Source: an uncultured Oscillospiraceae bacterium (GTDB taxonomy: Bacteria; Bacillota; Clostridia; Oscillospirales; Oscillospiraceae). From it: a DNA stretch of 46,977 nucleotides. The position numbers and the translations under genes were made by a program. Where the stretch lies: the NCBI GenBank assembly GCA_910588495.1, contig CAJUPU010000023.1:1-46977 (forward strand). The letters are read 5' to 3'. This document shows, piece after piece, positions 1-9,418 of this stretch. Below the pieces are notes generated by a model that searched no databases, was not told where the DNA came from, and worked only from the letters and a program-made list of their open reading frames with translations. How positions within the stretch are numbered: the first letter of the stretch is position 1; each line of letters opens with the position of its first letter.

Positions 1-10
1 CCTCATTTTG

Positions 11-48
11 TGTGGCAGCCTGGATGTTCCTCCATCCAGGCTGCCACA
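11..48. terminator. 16-bp perfect hairpin
   Basis: Arms at 11-26 and 33-48 are perfectly complementary (TGTGGCAGCCTGGATG and its complement) with a 6-base loop. It lies just downstream of the minus-strand fragment that stops at 60-62, so it could be its terminator, although the minus strand shows no clear run of T after the stem. Confidence 0.55.
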
Positions 49-59
49 TCGTTTTACGC

Positions 60-334
60 TTACGGCAGAACGGTGTTCAAGCCGTCCACCTGCTGATAGC
101 GCAGGGCGGAGAATTGGCACAAATGCTCCCGCCCGATGGAAAAGAGGGCGTCGGTGTCCGCGTCAAGCTGTTCCAGGTTGTCCGCGATATGCACCAGCGT
201 CACCACGGCGAACATCATCCGTTGCTCCCGTTCGGTGAGGTCGGACAGAAGTTCCTTGGCACCACCCCGGAACGGCCTTATGATTTGTTTCCCGCGAAAA
301 AGGGGCGAATCAAAGCACTTATTAAGGCTTTATA
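60..334 (-). pseudogene. Truncated small protein of mobile-element type, 3' end only
   Basis: An open minus-strand frame ends at 60-62 and codes a protein-like segment containing ELLSDLTEREQRMMFAVV and VHIADNLEQLDADTDALF. The frame runs upstream to a stop near 335 without an ATG, GTG or TTG in a sensible place and without a ribosome binding site, so the 5' end appears lost. Codon use looks real (G/C-ending) and the predicted helices are amphipathic. I do not recognise the family. The setting beside a broken transposase and another small fragment suggests leftover cargo of a conjugative transposon, which is inference. Confidence 0.45.
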
Positions 335-469
335 TGACAAAGCGGCACGAATATGTATTTCCTTCATCAGCAAAGCGGCACATTGAAATGGGGTGCCGCT
401 TCACAAGGTAAGATGGTGCGCCGTGTGCGTCGAAAGGCGCCCGCACGGTGTGGGCTGGGGGAAAAGTCC

Positions 470-787
470 GAGATGGCTTCATCGGAGACTTACCTATCAG
501 CATTCCCACCGGAGCGTCAGATCGAGCAGCGGTGTGCGGACAGCAACGCATTTCGCTGGTATCTTGGCATCGACCTGGATGAACGGGTCAGCCGCACAGA
601 CCCGGAGGCCGGCCACATGAAGCGCTCCGGCAAGCCAAGAGGCCGGTATCATCTCTCCCACCAGACCACAGATACAGACTGCGGCATCATTACTGGCGTG
701 ACCGTGACGCCGGGAGATGTGTCTGACTCGGCCTATGATCTTCCCCTGGCCTGCCGGGTGCCGGAAGAGCATGGCAAGGAGGGGTGA
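470..787 (+). pseudogene. IS1182-type transposase remnant with internal deletions
   Basis: The frame carries two blocks typical of IS1182-like DDE transposases: PPERQIEQRCADSNAFRWYL followed by GIDLDERV, and TDPEAGHMKRSGKP with LSHQTTDTDCGIITGV and TVTPGDVSDS. In intact relatives these blocks are separated by a long central region containing the first catalytic Asp; here DERV runs directly into SRTDPEAG near 588. A second join near 727 takes GDVSDS straight into SAYDLPLA. The frame stops at 787 after about 20% of a normal length. The element is dead and was probably trimmed by recombination between short repeats (for example the Asp-Ser codons). No terminal inverted repeats are visible. Confidence 0.8.
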
Positions 788-922
788 GTGACGGACAAAA
801 GTTCAAAAGAGGAATACGCCTATCAAGTGGGCAAAATCAGGTTTCGTGCTGTTTGTTCAGGGACCGGCTGCTTTCCAGACCCCTCCGCTCCCGGCGTAGT
901 CTGGGTCTTGTTTGGGTCTTGA
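788..922 (+). pseudogene. Possible truncated mobile-element cargo protein
   Basis: A GTG-started frame of 44 codons follows an AGGAGGGG sequence and begins VTDKSSKEEYAYQVGKIRF, which resembles the start of small proteins often found in Clostridia conjugative transposons. The second half (CFPDPSAPGVVWVLFGS) no longer looks like a folded protein, so the gene is probably truncated. It overlaps the end of the transposase remnant. The resemblance is from memory and weak. Confidence 0.25.
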
Positions 923-936
923 TCTTCAAGCAGCAG

Positions 937-2721
937 CTACCCTTTATACCCAAAGTCCGGGATGGCCCGCCAGCGGCGGCGGAGCAGAAAAGCGGCGGCT
1001 TTGGGCTGGCGGTCCCGGGTAAAGACGCCCTTTTTATTGCCCTGGACCCGCATGGCGTTTTGGGCGGTGGCGAAGTCGGCGAAGTTCCACACCTGCTCCC
1101 CCACGAAGAAGGGCAGGGCGTCGAACACCTTGTGGTACGCCTCCAAAAACTCCGCCTGATACTCCTCGCTGAACATGACGGAGGGCAGGCTGTGCACCCC
1201 CGCCACCGCGTCCGCCCCGTACTCACAGACCATCAGCGGCTTGTCCGGGTATTTCTCGTGCCAGCGCCGCAGCTCATCCTCCAGCACGGCGGCCCCCGCG
1301 TCCACCCGGCCGCAGTAGTTGTACCACCCGAAATAGCGGTTGATGCACAGCACGTCCACCAGGGGGGCGGCCTTGCAGGTATCCGGCGCGCACCCCTCAT
1401 AGGTGACGATGGTGACGGGACGGCGTTGCCGATCCAGCTCCCGGGCCAGGGCGCACAGGGGAGCGAAATACTCCGCCGCCCCCTCCTCCTCCGCGGCAGG
1501 CTCGTTGGCGATGGACCACATCACCACGCAGGCGTAGTGCTCGTCCCGCTCCACGAGCTTCTCCAGCACCTCCCGGTGGTGCGGGGTGGTTTTCAGCTGC
1601 TCCCAGGTGTTTACCGTTCCATTTTTGTCCAGCAGGCCGGTGGCCACGAAGTTGGCGTGCAGGCCCACGGCGGGCAGCTCGTCGATGACCACCACCCCCT
1701 GGGCGTCGCACAGCCGCAGCATCTCCTCGGCGTAGGGGTAGTGGGAGGTCCGCAGAGAGTTGGCCCCCATCCAGTCCATCAGGGCCAGATCCTTCACGTT
1801 CACCGCCTCGTCCAGCCCCCGGCCGTGGATGCAGCTGTCCTCATGCTTGCCGAAGCCCTTGAAGTAGAAGGGCTTGCCGTTGATGAGGAATTGGGTCCCC
1901 CTCACCTCCACCGAGCGGATGCCGAAGGGCAGCTCGTAACGATCCTCCGCGCCGTCCAAGCGGCACCGGACCGCCAGGCGGTAGAGATAGCCTGCCCCCG
2001 GCTCCCACAGGATGGGATCTTTTACGCGCAGCACGCCCCCGGCCCCGGTCCCGGCGGCCACGGCATCCCCCTGGGCGTTCCGGACCTCCACCCCGATCTC
2101 CGGGGCGGCCTTCCCGGTCCCGCCCCATTCCACCTGGTACTCCACCCGGCCGTCGGTGCGGGGTCGACCCGGATGCGGGAGATGTAGGTCTCCGGCGTGG
2201 TGTACAGCACCACGGGGCGCAGAATGCCCGCGTAGTTGAAGAAATCGAAGTTGGGCAGGTTTTCCCGCACCTTGCCCAGGCCGGGGTACTCCGTCTCCAC
2301 CAGACGGCCCACGGGCAGGGTCTCCAGGGTCAGGGTGTTGTCCGCGATGACCCGCAGGGTGTTTTCCCCCAGGCGGACCAGGGAACCGATCTCCGCCTCG
2401 AAGGGCAACCCCCCAGGTGCTCCGCCGCCAGGGCGCCGTTCACGTAGACCCGGGCCCGGTGGGCCACCCCGCCGAACCGCAGCACCAGCCGCCCGGCCAG
2501 CATGGGGGCGCTTACGGTGAAGGTCCGCTCATACGCCGCCTCTCCCACGTGGTCCGGAGGGCGGCGTCGGGGTAGATGTCGTTGTAGGCGGCGGGGACGG
2601 GCATGGGCCTGGGATCTTGCAGGGGGCCGTCGTCCGGCTCCCCCGGCCGGCGCAGGGAGAACTGCCAGACGCCATTCAGGTCAAAGACCATCCGGCTGGG
2701 GGTGTTGATAGGATAGAGCAT
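937..2721 (-). pseudogene. uidA: Beta-glucuronidase (GH2), with three single-base frameshifts
   Basis: Hydrolyses beta-D-glucuronides to free glucuronate and the aglycone. Repaired, it is about 595 aa: N-terminal GH2 sugar-binding domain (from MLYPINTPSRMVFDLNGVW), immunoglobulin-like domain, then a TIM barrel. Visible are the acid/base Glu in WSIANEP (about residue 407), the nucleophile in MVCEYGAD (about residue 500), SHYPY, and the NKKG segment (NxK motif) known to read the glucuronate carboxylate. The frame breaks three times, each explained by one missing base in a run: near 2553-2555 (CC), 2409-2414 (C6) and 2160-2163 (G4). The start ATG at 2721 follows GGAGGG. It is the last gene of a minus-strand operon behind the kinase and regulator. 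Whether the breaks are real or sequencing errors cannot be told from one sequence. Confidence 0.88.
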
Positions 2722-2767
2722 GGTGGATCCCTCCGTAAACAGGTTTAGAGGCTGTACCGACCGCCTC

Positions 2768-4027
2768 TTATTTTTGGCCGAATTCCGCCTGGTACTCTGT
2801 GGGCGTCAGCTTCATGTACCGCTTGAACACCTTGGTGAAGTAGTAGGCGTTGTCGTAGCCCAGTATGTGGGACACCTCGTATACCATGTGCCCCCCGTCC
2901 CGAAGGAGGGCGCAGGCGTACTTTATCTTGGTGGCGTTGACGTAGTCCATGAAGTTCTGCCCCAGCTGACGCTTGAACAGGCTGGACAGGTAGTTTGGGG
3001 TGATGCCGACGGCGGCGGCCACGTCCTGCACCAGCACCCACTCCAGGATGTGGTCCTCCACATACCGCTTGGCGGCGGCCACGTAGTCCCCCTTGCCCAG
3101 GGACTGGGTGTAGCACAGGAAGGGCCGGGGGGACAGGGCGTGCTCCCGGCGCAGCAGCTCGGTCTGGAGCCGCAGCCCGGCCAGCTCCCGGCCGGACAGC
3201 ACCCCCGTGGCCAGTACGCTCAGCCGCACCTGGGAGATCTCCCGGACGGCGGCGGCCAGCCGGGCCTGGAACTGGGCGATGGGCTTATCCTCCTCCAGCC
3301 CCCACAGGAACAGGGAGGCGGTGCCCTCCCGCCCCGCCTCCGAGGGAAGAGAGACGAAGTCCACCCCCTGGAACACCTTCTGGGCGGTGTCCAGGGCCAG
3401 GTTCCGGTGGAAGCGGAACAGCCGGGAGCGCTCCTCTTCCGTAAAGGAGCCGATGCCGGGGACGGCGGCGGGGTCCATCACCAGCAGCACCGCCGCGCAC
3501 CCCTTCCCCGCCCCCAGGGCCTCCAGGGCGGCGATGGCCCGCTCCGCCTCCAGCCCGCCCTCCGGGGAGAGCAGGGCGGCGGCCTGACGGGCCACGGCCT
3601 CCGCCGGGTCCTCCGGCCGCTGGGCGGCGGGCTGGAACAGGCGGAGGCGTTTCTCCCGCTCGTCGATGGCGGTGTGGATGGATCTTTCCAGCTTCTCCTC
3701 GTCCAGCTCGATCTTCAGCAGGTAGTCCACCGCCCGCCCCCGCAGGGACTGCTGGGCCATGTGGAAGTCCTGGTGGTTGGTGAGCATGATGAACACGATG
3801 TCCGGCCAGCGCTGGGCACAGGTCTCCAGCAGCTCCAGCCCGGTGAGCAGGGGCATATTGATGTCGCAGATGACGATATCCGGGCGGCGGGCCTCCACCA
3901 GCTCCAAAGCCTGCTGTCCGTTGCGGGCGGCGCCGCAGACGGTGCAGTCCAGCCGCTCCCAGTTCAGCATGGATTGCAGACCGGACAGGATGATGGGCTC
4001 GTCGTCGGCCAGCAGAACGCGGTACAT
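2768..4027 (-). CDS. Response regulator, YesN/AraC type
   Basis: A 419-aa transcription regulator. The receiver domain (residues 1-120) shows the acidic pair D8/D9, phospho-acceptor D55 in VICDINMP, T83 and K105. A linker of about 190 residues follows, then a C-terminal AraC-type double helix-turn-helix (about residues 318-415) with VQDVAAAVGITPNYLSSLFK and ILGYDNAYYFTKVFKRY. The Lys-Pro pair usual after the conserved lysine is Lys-Ile here. The gene starts one base after the sensor kinase stop, so the two are cotranscribed, and it lies 46 bases before the beta-glucuronidase. It probably activates the glucuronidase and the divergent ABC transporter in response to a sugar or glucuronide signal (inference from position). 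Confidence 0.9.
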   Translation of the reverse strand: MYRVLLADDEPIILSGLQSMLNWERLDCTVCGAARNGQQALELVEARRPDIVICDINMPLLTGLELLETCAQRWPDIVFIMLTNHQDFHMAQQSLRGRAVDYLLKIELDEEKLERSIHTAIDEREKRLRLFQPAAQRPEDPAEAVARQAAALLSPEGGLEAERAIAALEALGAGKGCAAVLLVMDPAAVPGIGSFTEEERSRLFRFHRNLALDTAQKVFQGVDFVSLPSEAGREGTASLFLWGLEEDKPIAQFQARLAAAVREISQVRLSVLATGVLSGRELAGLRLQTELLRREHALSPRPFLCYTQSLGKGDYVAAAKRYVEDHILEWVLVQDVAAAVGITPNYLSSLFKRQLGQNFMDYVNATKIKYACALLRDGGHMVYEVSHILGYDNAYYFTKVFKRYMKLTPTEYQAEFGQK

Positions 4028-4028
4028 C

Positions 4029-5779
4029 CTATCCCTCCTCTTCCTTCGGGATGCGCACAGACACCCTGGTGTGCTCCCCCGGCACGCTGTCGATGGCCAG
4101 CCCGGCCCCCTTGCCGTAGGCCAGCTTCAGCCGCCGGTCCACGTTGCCCAGGCCGATGCCCGTCATGGAGCCCCGGTCCACCCGCTCTTTGGAGGCCAGC
4201 AGCTGCGCGGCCCGCTGCGCCGTCATGCCCACCCCGTCGTCGGCGATGGTGATCACCAAAAAGCCCTCCTCCTCAAAGGCGTCCACCGTGATGACGCCGA
4301 AGGAGCCCTTGGGGGCCACCCCGTGGAAGATGGCGTTCTCCACCAGGGGCTGGAGGGTGAACTTGATGATCCGATACTTCCTCAACTCCTCGGGCACCTG
4401 GCAGCGGTACTCGAATGAGCCCATGTAGCGGATGGACTGGATGCTCACATAGTCGTCCAGCAGCTCCAGCTCCTCCGCCAGGGCGATCTTGTCCGACACC
4501 CCCTTCCCTTGCTGATGTTTTTCAGCAGGCTCACCAGGCTCTTCACCATCTTCTCGATGCCGGTGTTCTTCTGCACCACCGCCATCCAGTGGATGGAGTT
4601 CAGGGTGTTGTACAGGAAGTGGGGGTTCACCTGGGACTGGAGCAGGTCCATCTCGATCTTGGCCCGCTCGTCGTGGAGGGCGATGGCCTCCGACAGCAGC
4701 TGCTGGAAGCCCAGGCCCAGCTCGTTGAGCCGGGCCCCGATCTCCCCCATCTCGCTGCGGGGCCTTTCCAGCTCCGGATCGTAGGAGTAGTCGTTGAGGG
4801 CGATGCGGTTGATCTTCTCCGTGATGCGGCGGATGGGGGTGGTGATGTAGTGGGTGAGCAGGACCAGCACAAAGACGGCGATGAGCACGATCATCAAGAT
4901 CACCGTCACCACAGAGAACAAGATCTCGTGGTCGGCGGCCTGGAGCTGGGTCTGGTTGACACAGCTGCACAGCGTCAGCCCCTGGGTGGCCGTGGGATAG
5001 CGCTGCAGGGCGTAGAGCGTCCCATCGTATGTAAATTCCCCGCCCTGGGCGGCCTCGGGGCCCAGGGCGGCCGCCAGGGGCACGGCCCCGGGGGTGGTGA
5101 GCCGGTCCCTCGCCGCCGTCTGGATGAAAAACAGGTTCAGGCCGTTGTAGGGGGCCAGCACGTCGGTGATGATGGCGGGGCTCAGCTCGATGTACACATA
5201 GCCCACCCGGCGGCTGGAGGTGTGGCTGTACACCGGGGCGAACAGGGCGAAGCAGTCCGCCCCACGGGGGTTCAGGGAGGGGTACAGCCGGGAAAAGGGG
5301 GCCTCGCCCTCCTCCTTCCAGGCCCGGAACTGGGGGGAGTCCAGCAGGTTGGATAGGTCTTGCAGGGCGCCGTCGTAGACGGTGACGGCGCTGACGCACA
5401 CCCCCGCCTCGTTGAACACCACCAGGCGGTGGATGTAGCCGTCGATGGGGGAGGTGCGCAGGTAGGTGTTCAGGGCGTTCTGGGCGGACAGGGCGGCCCC
5501 CGCCGCGCCGGGCCTTCCGGGGGTATGGCTCAGGGCCTCCGCCGCCCGGCCCGAGTTGCCGCAGTAGATCTGGAGGGTGCGGGCCCGCTCCAGGGCGTCG
5601 TCCAGCCGGGCGGTGATGGTGCCCGCGTTCAGCTGGTCGATCTGGGCCATCTTCTCCGAGATGATGCGCTGCATGTACTGGTAGAGGTAGAGGCTGCTGC
5701 CCAGCCCCACCGCCACCACGCACAGCACCGTGCACAGGATGATCTTGGCCCGGATGCCCCAATAGCGCTTTTTCTCCAC
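4029..5779 (-). pseudogene. Sensor histidine kinase, YesM type, one frameshift
   Basis: Membrane sensor, about 583 aa when repaired. TM1 lies near residues 9-31 (AKIILCTVLCVVAVGLGSSL), followed by an extracellular sensor region of about 250 residues, TM2 (FSVVTVILMIVLIAVFVLVL), a HAMP segment, the His box with the phospho-His in SQVNPHFLYNTLNSI, and a HATPase_c domain with LQPLVENAIFHG and IADDGVGM. The frame breaks after NISKG: one missing G in the run at 4506-4508 restores KGKGVSDKIALAEE. I chose GTG at 5779 over ATG at 5824 because the latter sits on the predicted -10 box. It is the first gene of the minus-strand operon. If the frameshift is real the kinase loses its ATP-binding domain. 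Confidence 0.87.
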
Positions 5780-5812
5780 AGACCCACCCCCGTCCCCCCC
5801 AATATTACATAA

Positions 5813-5841
5813 AGTATACCGCACTTTGCCGCCCCGCGCAA
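5813..5841 (-). promoter_or_regulatory. Promoter for the kinase-regulator-glucuronidase operon
   Basis: Reading the minus strand: TTGCGC (5841-5836), 17 bases, TATACT (5818-5813). It is placed to start transcription about 30 bases before the GTG at 5779. Confidence 0.6.
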
Positions 5842-5934
5842 TCGGGCGCTGTAGAATAGTACAGCTTTGGAGAATTTTTCGGCCCGCCGGGGAGCGGCGG
5901 CAAGAATTATATTCATTTCCTATAGTTTTTGCCT

Positions 5935-5963
5935 TTTACACCGGGGGAAAAACGCGCTACAAT
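5935..5963 (+). promoter_or_regulatory. Promoter for the sugar ABC transporter
   Basis: TTTACA (5935-5940), 17-base spacer, TACAAT (5958-5963), about 50 bases before the lipoprotein ATG. It is divergent from the promoter at 5813-5841, with about 95 bases between the two -35 boxes for a shared regulator site. Confidence 0.65.
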
Positions 5964-6016
5964 GCGGACATAGAGCAAGACCCCCGCGAAACTATATGAA
6001 AACAGGAGTGGAAACC

Positions 6017-7357
6017 ATGAAAAAGATGCTGTCCCTCGCCCTGGCAGGCGCCATGTGCCTGTCCCTGCTGGCCGGCTGCACCAGCGGCAAGCCCGACCCC
6101 ACCGCTACCCCCGCCCCCCAGAATTCCACCGCTCCCGCCGACACCTCCAAGGCCCCCGAAGGCGGGGAGCCCGCCGAGCTCACCGGCACCCTGAAGGTGT
6201 CCCTGTGGGATCTGGCCACCCAGCCCGCCTTCTCCGCCGTGATCGACGCCTTCAAGGAGGCCAACCCCGGCGTCACCGTGGACGCCATCGACATCCCCTC
6301 CGCCGACTACGGCACCAAGCTGTCCGTCATGCTCAACGGCGGCAGCGAGGTGGACGTGTTCTGGATCAAGGACGCCGACACCATCTACCCCATCGCCAAG
6401 CGGGGCCAGATGGCCGACCTGAGCGGCTACATCTCCAAGGACGGCGTGGACCTGGCCTCCTATAACGGCCTGGCCGACAATTTCCTCATCGACGGCAAGC
6501 AGATCGCCATCCCCTTCCGCACCGACTACTACGCCCTGTTCTACAATAAGGACATCTTCGATGCCGCCGGGGTGGAGTACCCCTCCAACGACATGACCTG
6601 GACCGAGTTCGAGGAGCTGGCCAAGAAGGTGACCTCCGGCGAGGGCGTGGACAAGAAGTACGGCGCCCACTTCCACACCTGGCAGGCCTGCATCGAGAAC
6701 TGGGCGGTCCAGGACGGCGAGCACACCATCATGGACACCGATTACAGCTTCTTCAAGCCCTACTACGAGATGGCCCTGCGGATGCAGAACGACGACAAGA
6801 CCTGCATGGACTTCGGCACCCTCAAGACCGCCAACCTCCACTACAACAGCGTGTTCCCCGACGGCTCCGTGGCCATGATGCCCATGGGCACCTGGTTCGC
6901 CGCCACCATGATCGACAAGATCAATAAGGGCGAGAGCTCCGTCAACTGGGGCATTGCCACCCTGCCCCATCCCGAGGGCGTGGACGCCGGCTATGTGGTG
7001 GGCTCCACCACCCCCATCGCCATCAACGAGGCCAGCGAGAACAAGGACCCGGCCTGGGAGTTCGTGAAGTTCGTGTGCGGCGCCGAGGGCGCTGAGATCG
7101 TGGCCAACCTGGGCGGCGTGCCCGCCATGCTGGACGACGCCACCCTGAAGGTGGTGGCCGGCGTGGACGGGATGCCCGAGGGCGCCCTGGAGGCCCTCCA
7201 GGTGAAGAACATCGCCCTGGACCGCCCCATCGCCGACAAGGTCTCCGAGGTCAACCAGATGCTGGGCGACGTCCACGGCGCCATCATGCTGGGCGAGGAG
7301 TCCATCGACGACGGCCTGGCCGAGATGGCCGAGCAGTCCAAGTCCATCCAGGGCTGA
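6017..7357 (+). CDS. Sugar ABC transporter substrate-binding lipoprotein
   Basis: A 446-aa family 1 (MalE/UgpB-like) extracellular solute-binding protein. The signal peptide ends in a lipobox LLAGC with C21 as the lipidated residue, followed by a Pro/Thr/Ala-rich linker to about residue 55 and then the two-lobe binding fold (starting TLKVSLWDLATQPAF). The ATG at 6017 follows CAGGAGTGG; an in-frame ATG further upstream lacks a ribosome binding site. It delivers ligand to the two permeases downstream. No ATPase gene is present, so the importer probably borrows a shared MsmK-type ATPase, as is common in Firmicutes. Position opposite the beta-glucuronidase operon suggests a glucuronide or oligosaccharide ligand; the ligand cannot be read from the sequence. 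Confidence 0.93.
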   Translation: MKKMLSLALAGAMCLSLLAGCTSGKPDPTATPAPQNSTAPADTSKAPEGGEPAELTGTLKVSLWDLATQPAFSAVIDAFKEANPGVTVDAIDIPSADYGTKLSVMLNGGSEVDVFWIKDADTIYPIAKRGQMADLSGYISKDGVDLASYNGLADNFLIDGKQIAIPFRTDYYALFYNKDIFDAAGVEYPSNDMTWTEFEELAKKVTSGEGVDKKYGAHFHTWQACIENWAVQDGEHTIMDTDYSFFKPYYEMALRMQNDDKTCMDFGTLKTANLHYNSVFPDGSVAMMPMGTWFAATMIDKINKGESSVNWGIATLPHPEGVDAGYVVGSTTPIAINEASENKDPAWEFVKFVCGAEGAEIVANLGGVPAMLDDATLKVVAGVDGMPEGALEALQVKNIALDRPIADKVSEVNQMLGDVHGAIMLGEESIDDGLAEMAEQSKSIQG

Positions 7358-7379
7358 ACGGCTGCGTGACCCGCGATCG

Positions 7380-7405
7380 AGGGGCAGGACGCTGGTCCTG
7401 CCCCT
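7380..7405 (+). terminator. Intercistronic hairpin between binding protein and permease
   Basis: Arms AGGGGCAGGAC (7380-7390) and GTCCTGCCCCT (7395-7405) form an 11-bp stem with a 4-base loop and no T run. Such hairpins after the binding-protein gene commonly stabilise its mRNA end or partly stop transcription so that the binding protein is made in excess. Confidence 0.6.
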
Positions 7406-7436
7406 TCCCACATTCCGGACAAGGAGGAGAACCCTA

Positions 7437-8366
7437 ATGGCGGTCAAGGAAACGGCGGGGCGGAAGGCCCCTCCCGCCCCCAAAAGCGGCATGACCCTGA
7501 ACCAGCGCAGGACCCTGGTGGGCCTGTCCTTCATCACCCCGAACTTCATCGGCTTCCTCGTGCTCATCCTCATCCCGGTGCTGTTCACCTTCTGGCTGTG
7601 CTTCAACCGCTGGGACGGTTTCAACCCCATGGAATTCGCGGGGCTTGACAACTTCAAGTATATCTTCGGCGACAAGAATTTCCGCACCGCCGTGGTCAAG
7701 ACCCTCATCTTCACCGTGTGCTCCGTGGCCATCACCCTGCTGCTTTCCCTGGGGCTGGCGGTGCTCATCAACCAGAAGCTGGCGGGCATCGGCATCTTCC
7801 GCACCGCCATCTTCTTCCCCTACGTGGCCTCGGTGGTGGCGGTGGCCGCCGTGTGGCAGATGCTGTTCCAGAAGGACATGGGACTCATCAACGAGATCCT
7901 GCGCTCCTTCGGCGTTGCCGACGTGCCCGGCTGGTTCGCCTCCACCAAGTGGGCCCTGCCCGGCGTGATTGTCGTGAACATCTGGAAGAACATGGGCTAC
8001 TATATGATCATCTACCTGGCCGCCCTCCAGGACGTGCCCACTTCCCTGGTGGAGGCCGGGATGATCGCTGGCGCCAGCGCCTGGCAGCGGTTCTGGAAGA
8101 TCAAGTGGCCCCTGCTGGGCAACGCCACCTTCTTCGTGGTGATGATGCTCACCATCAACAGCTTCAAGTCCTTTGACCTGATCTACGCCCTGACGGAGGG
8201 CGGCCCCAACAAGGCCACCACCCTGCTGTCCCAGTACATCTACAACCAGTCCTTCGTGTCCTGGGACTACGGCCGGGCCAGCGCCGCGGCCATGGTGCTG
8301 TTCGTCATCGTGGCGGTCATCACCCTGATCCAGTTCCGGCTGGAAAAGAAATTCTCCAACGAATGA
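7437..8366 (+). CDS. Sugar ABC transporter permease 1 (MalF/UgpA type)
   Basis: A 309-aa inner-membrane permease. After a cytoplasmic N-terminus of about 30 residues there are six predicted membrane segments, the first being FITPNFIGFLVLILIPVLF. The EAA loop that contacts the ATPase is visible as EAGMIAGASAWQRF with a following KIKWPLL. The ATG follows AAGGAGGAG. It ends 14 bases before the next permease start and forms the heterodimeric channel with it. Confidence 0.93.
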   Translation: MAVKETAGRKAPPAPKSGMTLNQRRTLVGLSFITPNFIGFLVLILIPVLFTFWLCFNRWDGFNPMEFAGLDNFKYIFGDKNFRTAVVKTLIFTVCSVAITLLLSLGLAVLINQKLAGIGIFRTAIFFPYVASVVAVAAVWQMLFQKDMGLINEILRSFGVADVPGWFASTKWALPGVIVVNIWKNMGYYMIIYLAALQDVPTSLVEAGMIAGASAWQRFWKIKWPLLGNATFFVVMMLTINSFKSFDLIYALTEGGPNKATTLLSQYIYNQSFVSWDYGRASAAAMVLFVIVAVITLIQFRLEKKFSNE

Positions 8367-8380
8367 GGGAGGGGAACACC

Positions 8381-9212
8381 ATGCTGAATAAGACGCCCCT
8401 TTGGAAAAAGGTCATTTTGTACGCCGTTCTCATCGTCATCTGCGTGGCCACCCTGATGCCTCTGGCGTGGATGCTGTCCGCCTCGCTGAAGCTGGACAAG
8501 GACGTATTCCGCATCCCCATCGAGTGGATCCCCAGCCAGCCGGCCTGGAGCAACTACCAGCGCATCTGGGATCAGGTCCCCATGCTCCCAGTTCACCTTC
8601 AACACCTTCAAGATCACCATCATCACCACCGCGATCCAGGTGTTCACCTGCTCCTTCGCCGCCTACGGCTTCGCCAAGTGCCAGTTCAAGGGCCGCGACC
8701 TGCTCTTCCTCATCTATGTGGCCACCATCGCCGTGCCCTGGCAGGTATATATGCTGCCCCAGTACACCATGATGAACAAATTCGGCCTGGTGGACACCCA
8801 CGCCTCGCTGATCCTGCTCCACGCCTTCGACGCCTTCGGGGTGTTCCTCCTGCGCCAGTTCTGCATGGGCATACCCAACGAGCTTCTGGAGGCCGCCCGC
8901 ATCGACGGTCTCAGTGAGTACGGCGTGTACCGGAAGATCGTCCTGCCCCAGATGGGGCCGTCCATCGCCACCCTGGTGATCTTCACCTTCGTGACCAACT
9001 GGAACGATTTCATGGGCCCCATGATCTACCTGGATTCCCCCAAGCTGAAGACCGTCCAGCTGGGCATCCGGATGTTCATGGGCCAGTATTCCTCCGAGTA
9101 CGGCCTCATCATGGCCGCCTCCGTGGTGTCCCTGATCCCGGTGATCGTCGTGTTCCTCATCTTCCAGAAGAAGTTCGTCCAGGGCATCGCCACCAGCGGT
9201 TTGAAGGGGTGA
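8381..9212 (+). pseudogene. Sugar ABC transporter permease 2 (MalG/UgpE type), one frameshift
   Basis: Repaired, it is a 276-aa permease with about six membrane segments (first: KVILYAVLIVICVATLMPL) and an EAA loop EAARIDGLSEYGVYRKI. The reading frame shifts after QVPML: one extra C in the CCC at 8587-8589 moves the frame, and removing it gives QFTFNTFKITIITTAIQVF, which joins smoothly to the rest. The ATG at 8381 follows GGGAGGGG; an apparent start at 8363 lies inside the preceding gene and lacks a site. The break would remove about three quarters of the protein if it is real. Confidence 0.87.
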
Positions 9213-9299
9213 GCCCTCGGCACCTGCCCCCACGTGACCAGCGAGGCGCGGAAGGACGCCGCCCGGCGGATGGGCGCCCTCATGGCCCAGGCCGTCTAA
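9213..9299 (+). other. Short in-frame coding-like tail after the permease
   Basis: After the permease stop the same frame stays open for 28 codons and ends with TAA at 9297-9299, giving ALGTCPHVTSEARKDAARRM and GALMAQAV. Codon choice is like the surrounding genes, so this may be the last piece of a deleted third gene of the operon. It has no start codon of its own with a good site. Function unknown. Confidence 0.25.
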
Positions 9300-9328
9300 A
9301 AACAGCACAGGAGATCTCAGAGATCAGC

Positions 9329-9370
9329 GGGGAGTACCGAGCCGACCAGCCCGGTACTCCCCGAAATTTT
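9329..9370 (+). terminator. Rho-independent terminator of the sugar transporter operon
   Basis: Perfect 10-bp stem GGGGAGTACC (9329-9338) with GGTACTCCCC (9353-9362), followed by GAAATTTTT. Confidence 0.8.
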
Positions 9371-9418
9371 TCCCATATGGGTCTTGTTTGGCTCCGCGCT
9401 GAGACCGTCACCCACGCC

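Noticed and set aside
784..2187. 467-codon plus-strand open frame over the glucuronidase
   Set aside because: It is the mirror of the minus-strand GH2 gene in high-GC DNA; its protein is rich in His, Gly and Val repeats typical of shadow frames and has no family match.
5957..7810. 617-codon minus-strand open frame over the sugar-binding lipoprotein
   Set aside because: Shadow of the well-supported plus-strand genes; no ribosome binding site and an implausible Gly/Val/His composition.
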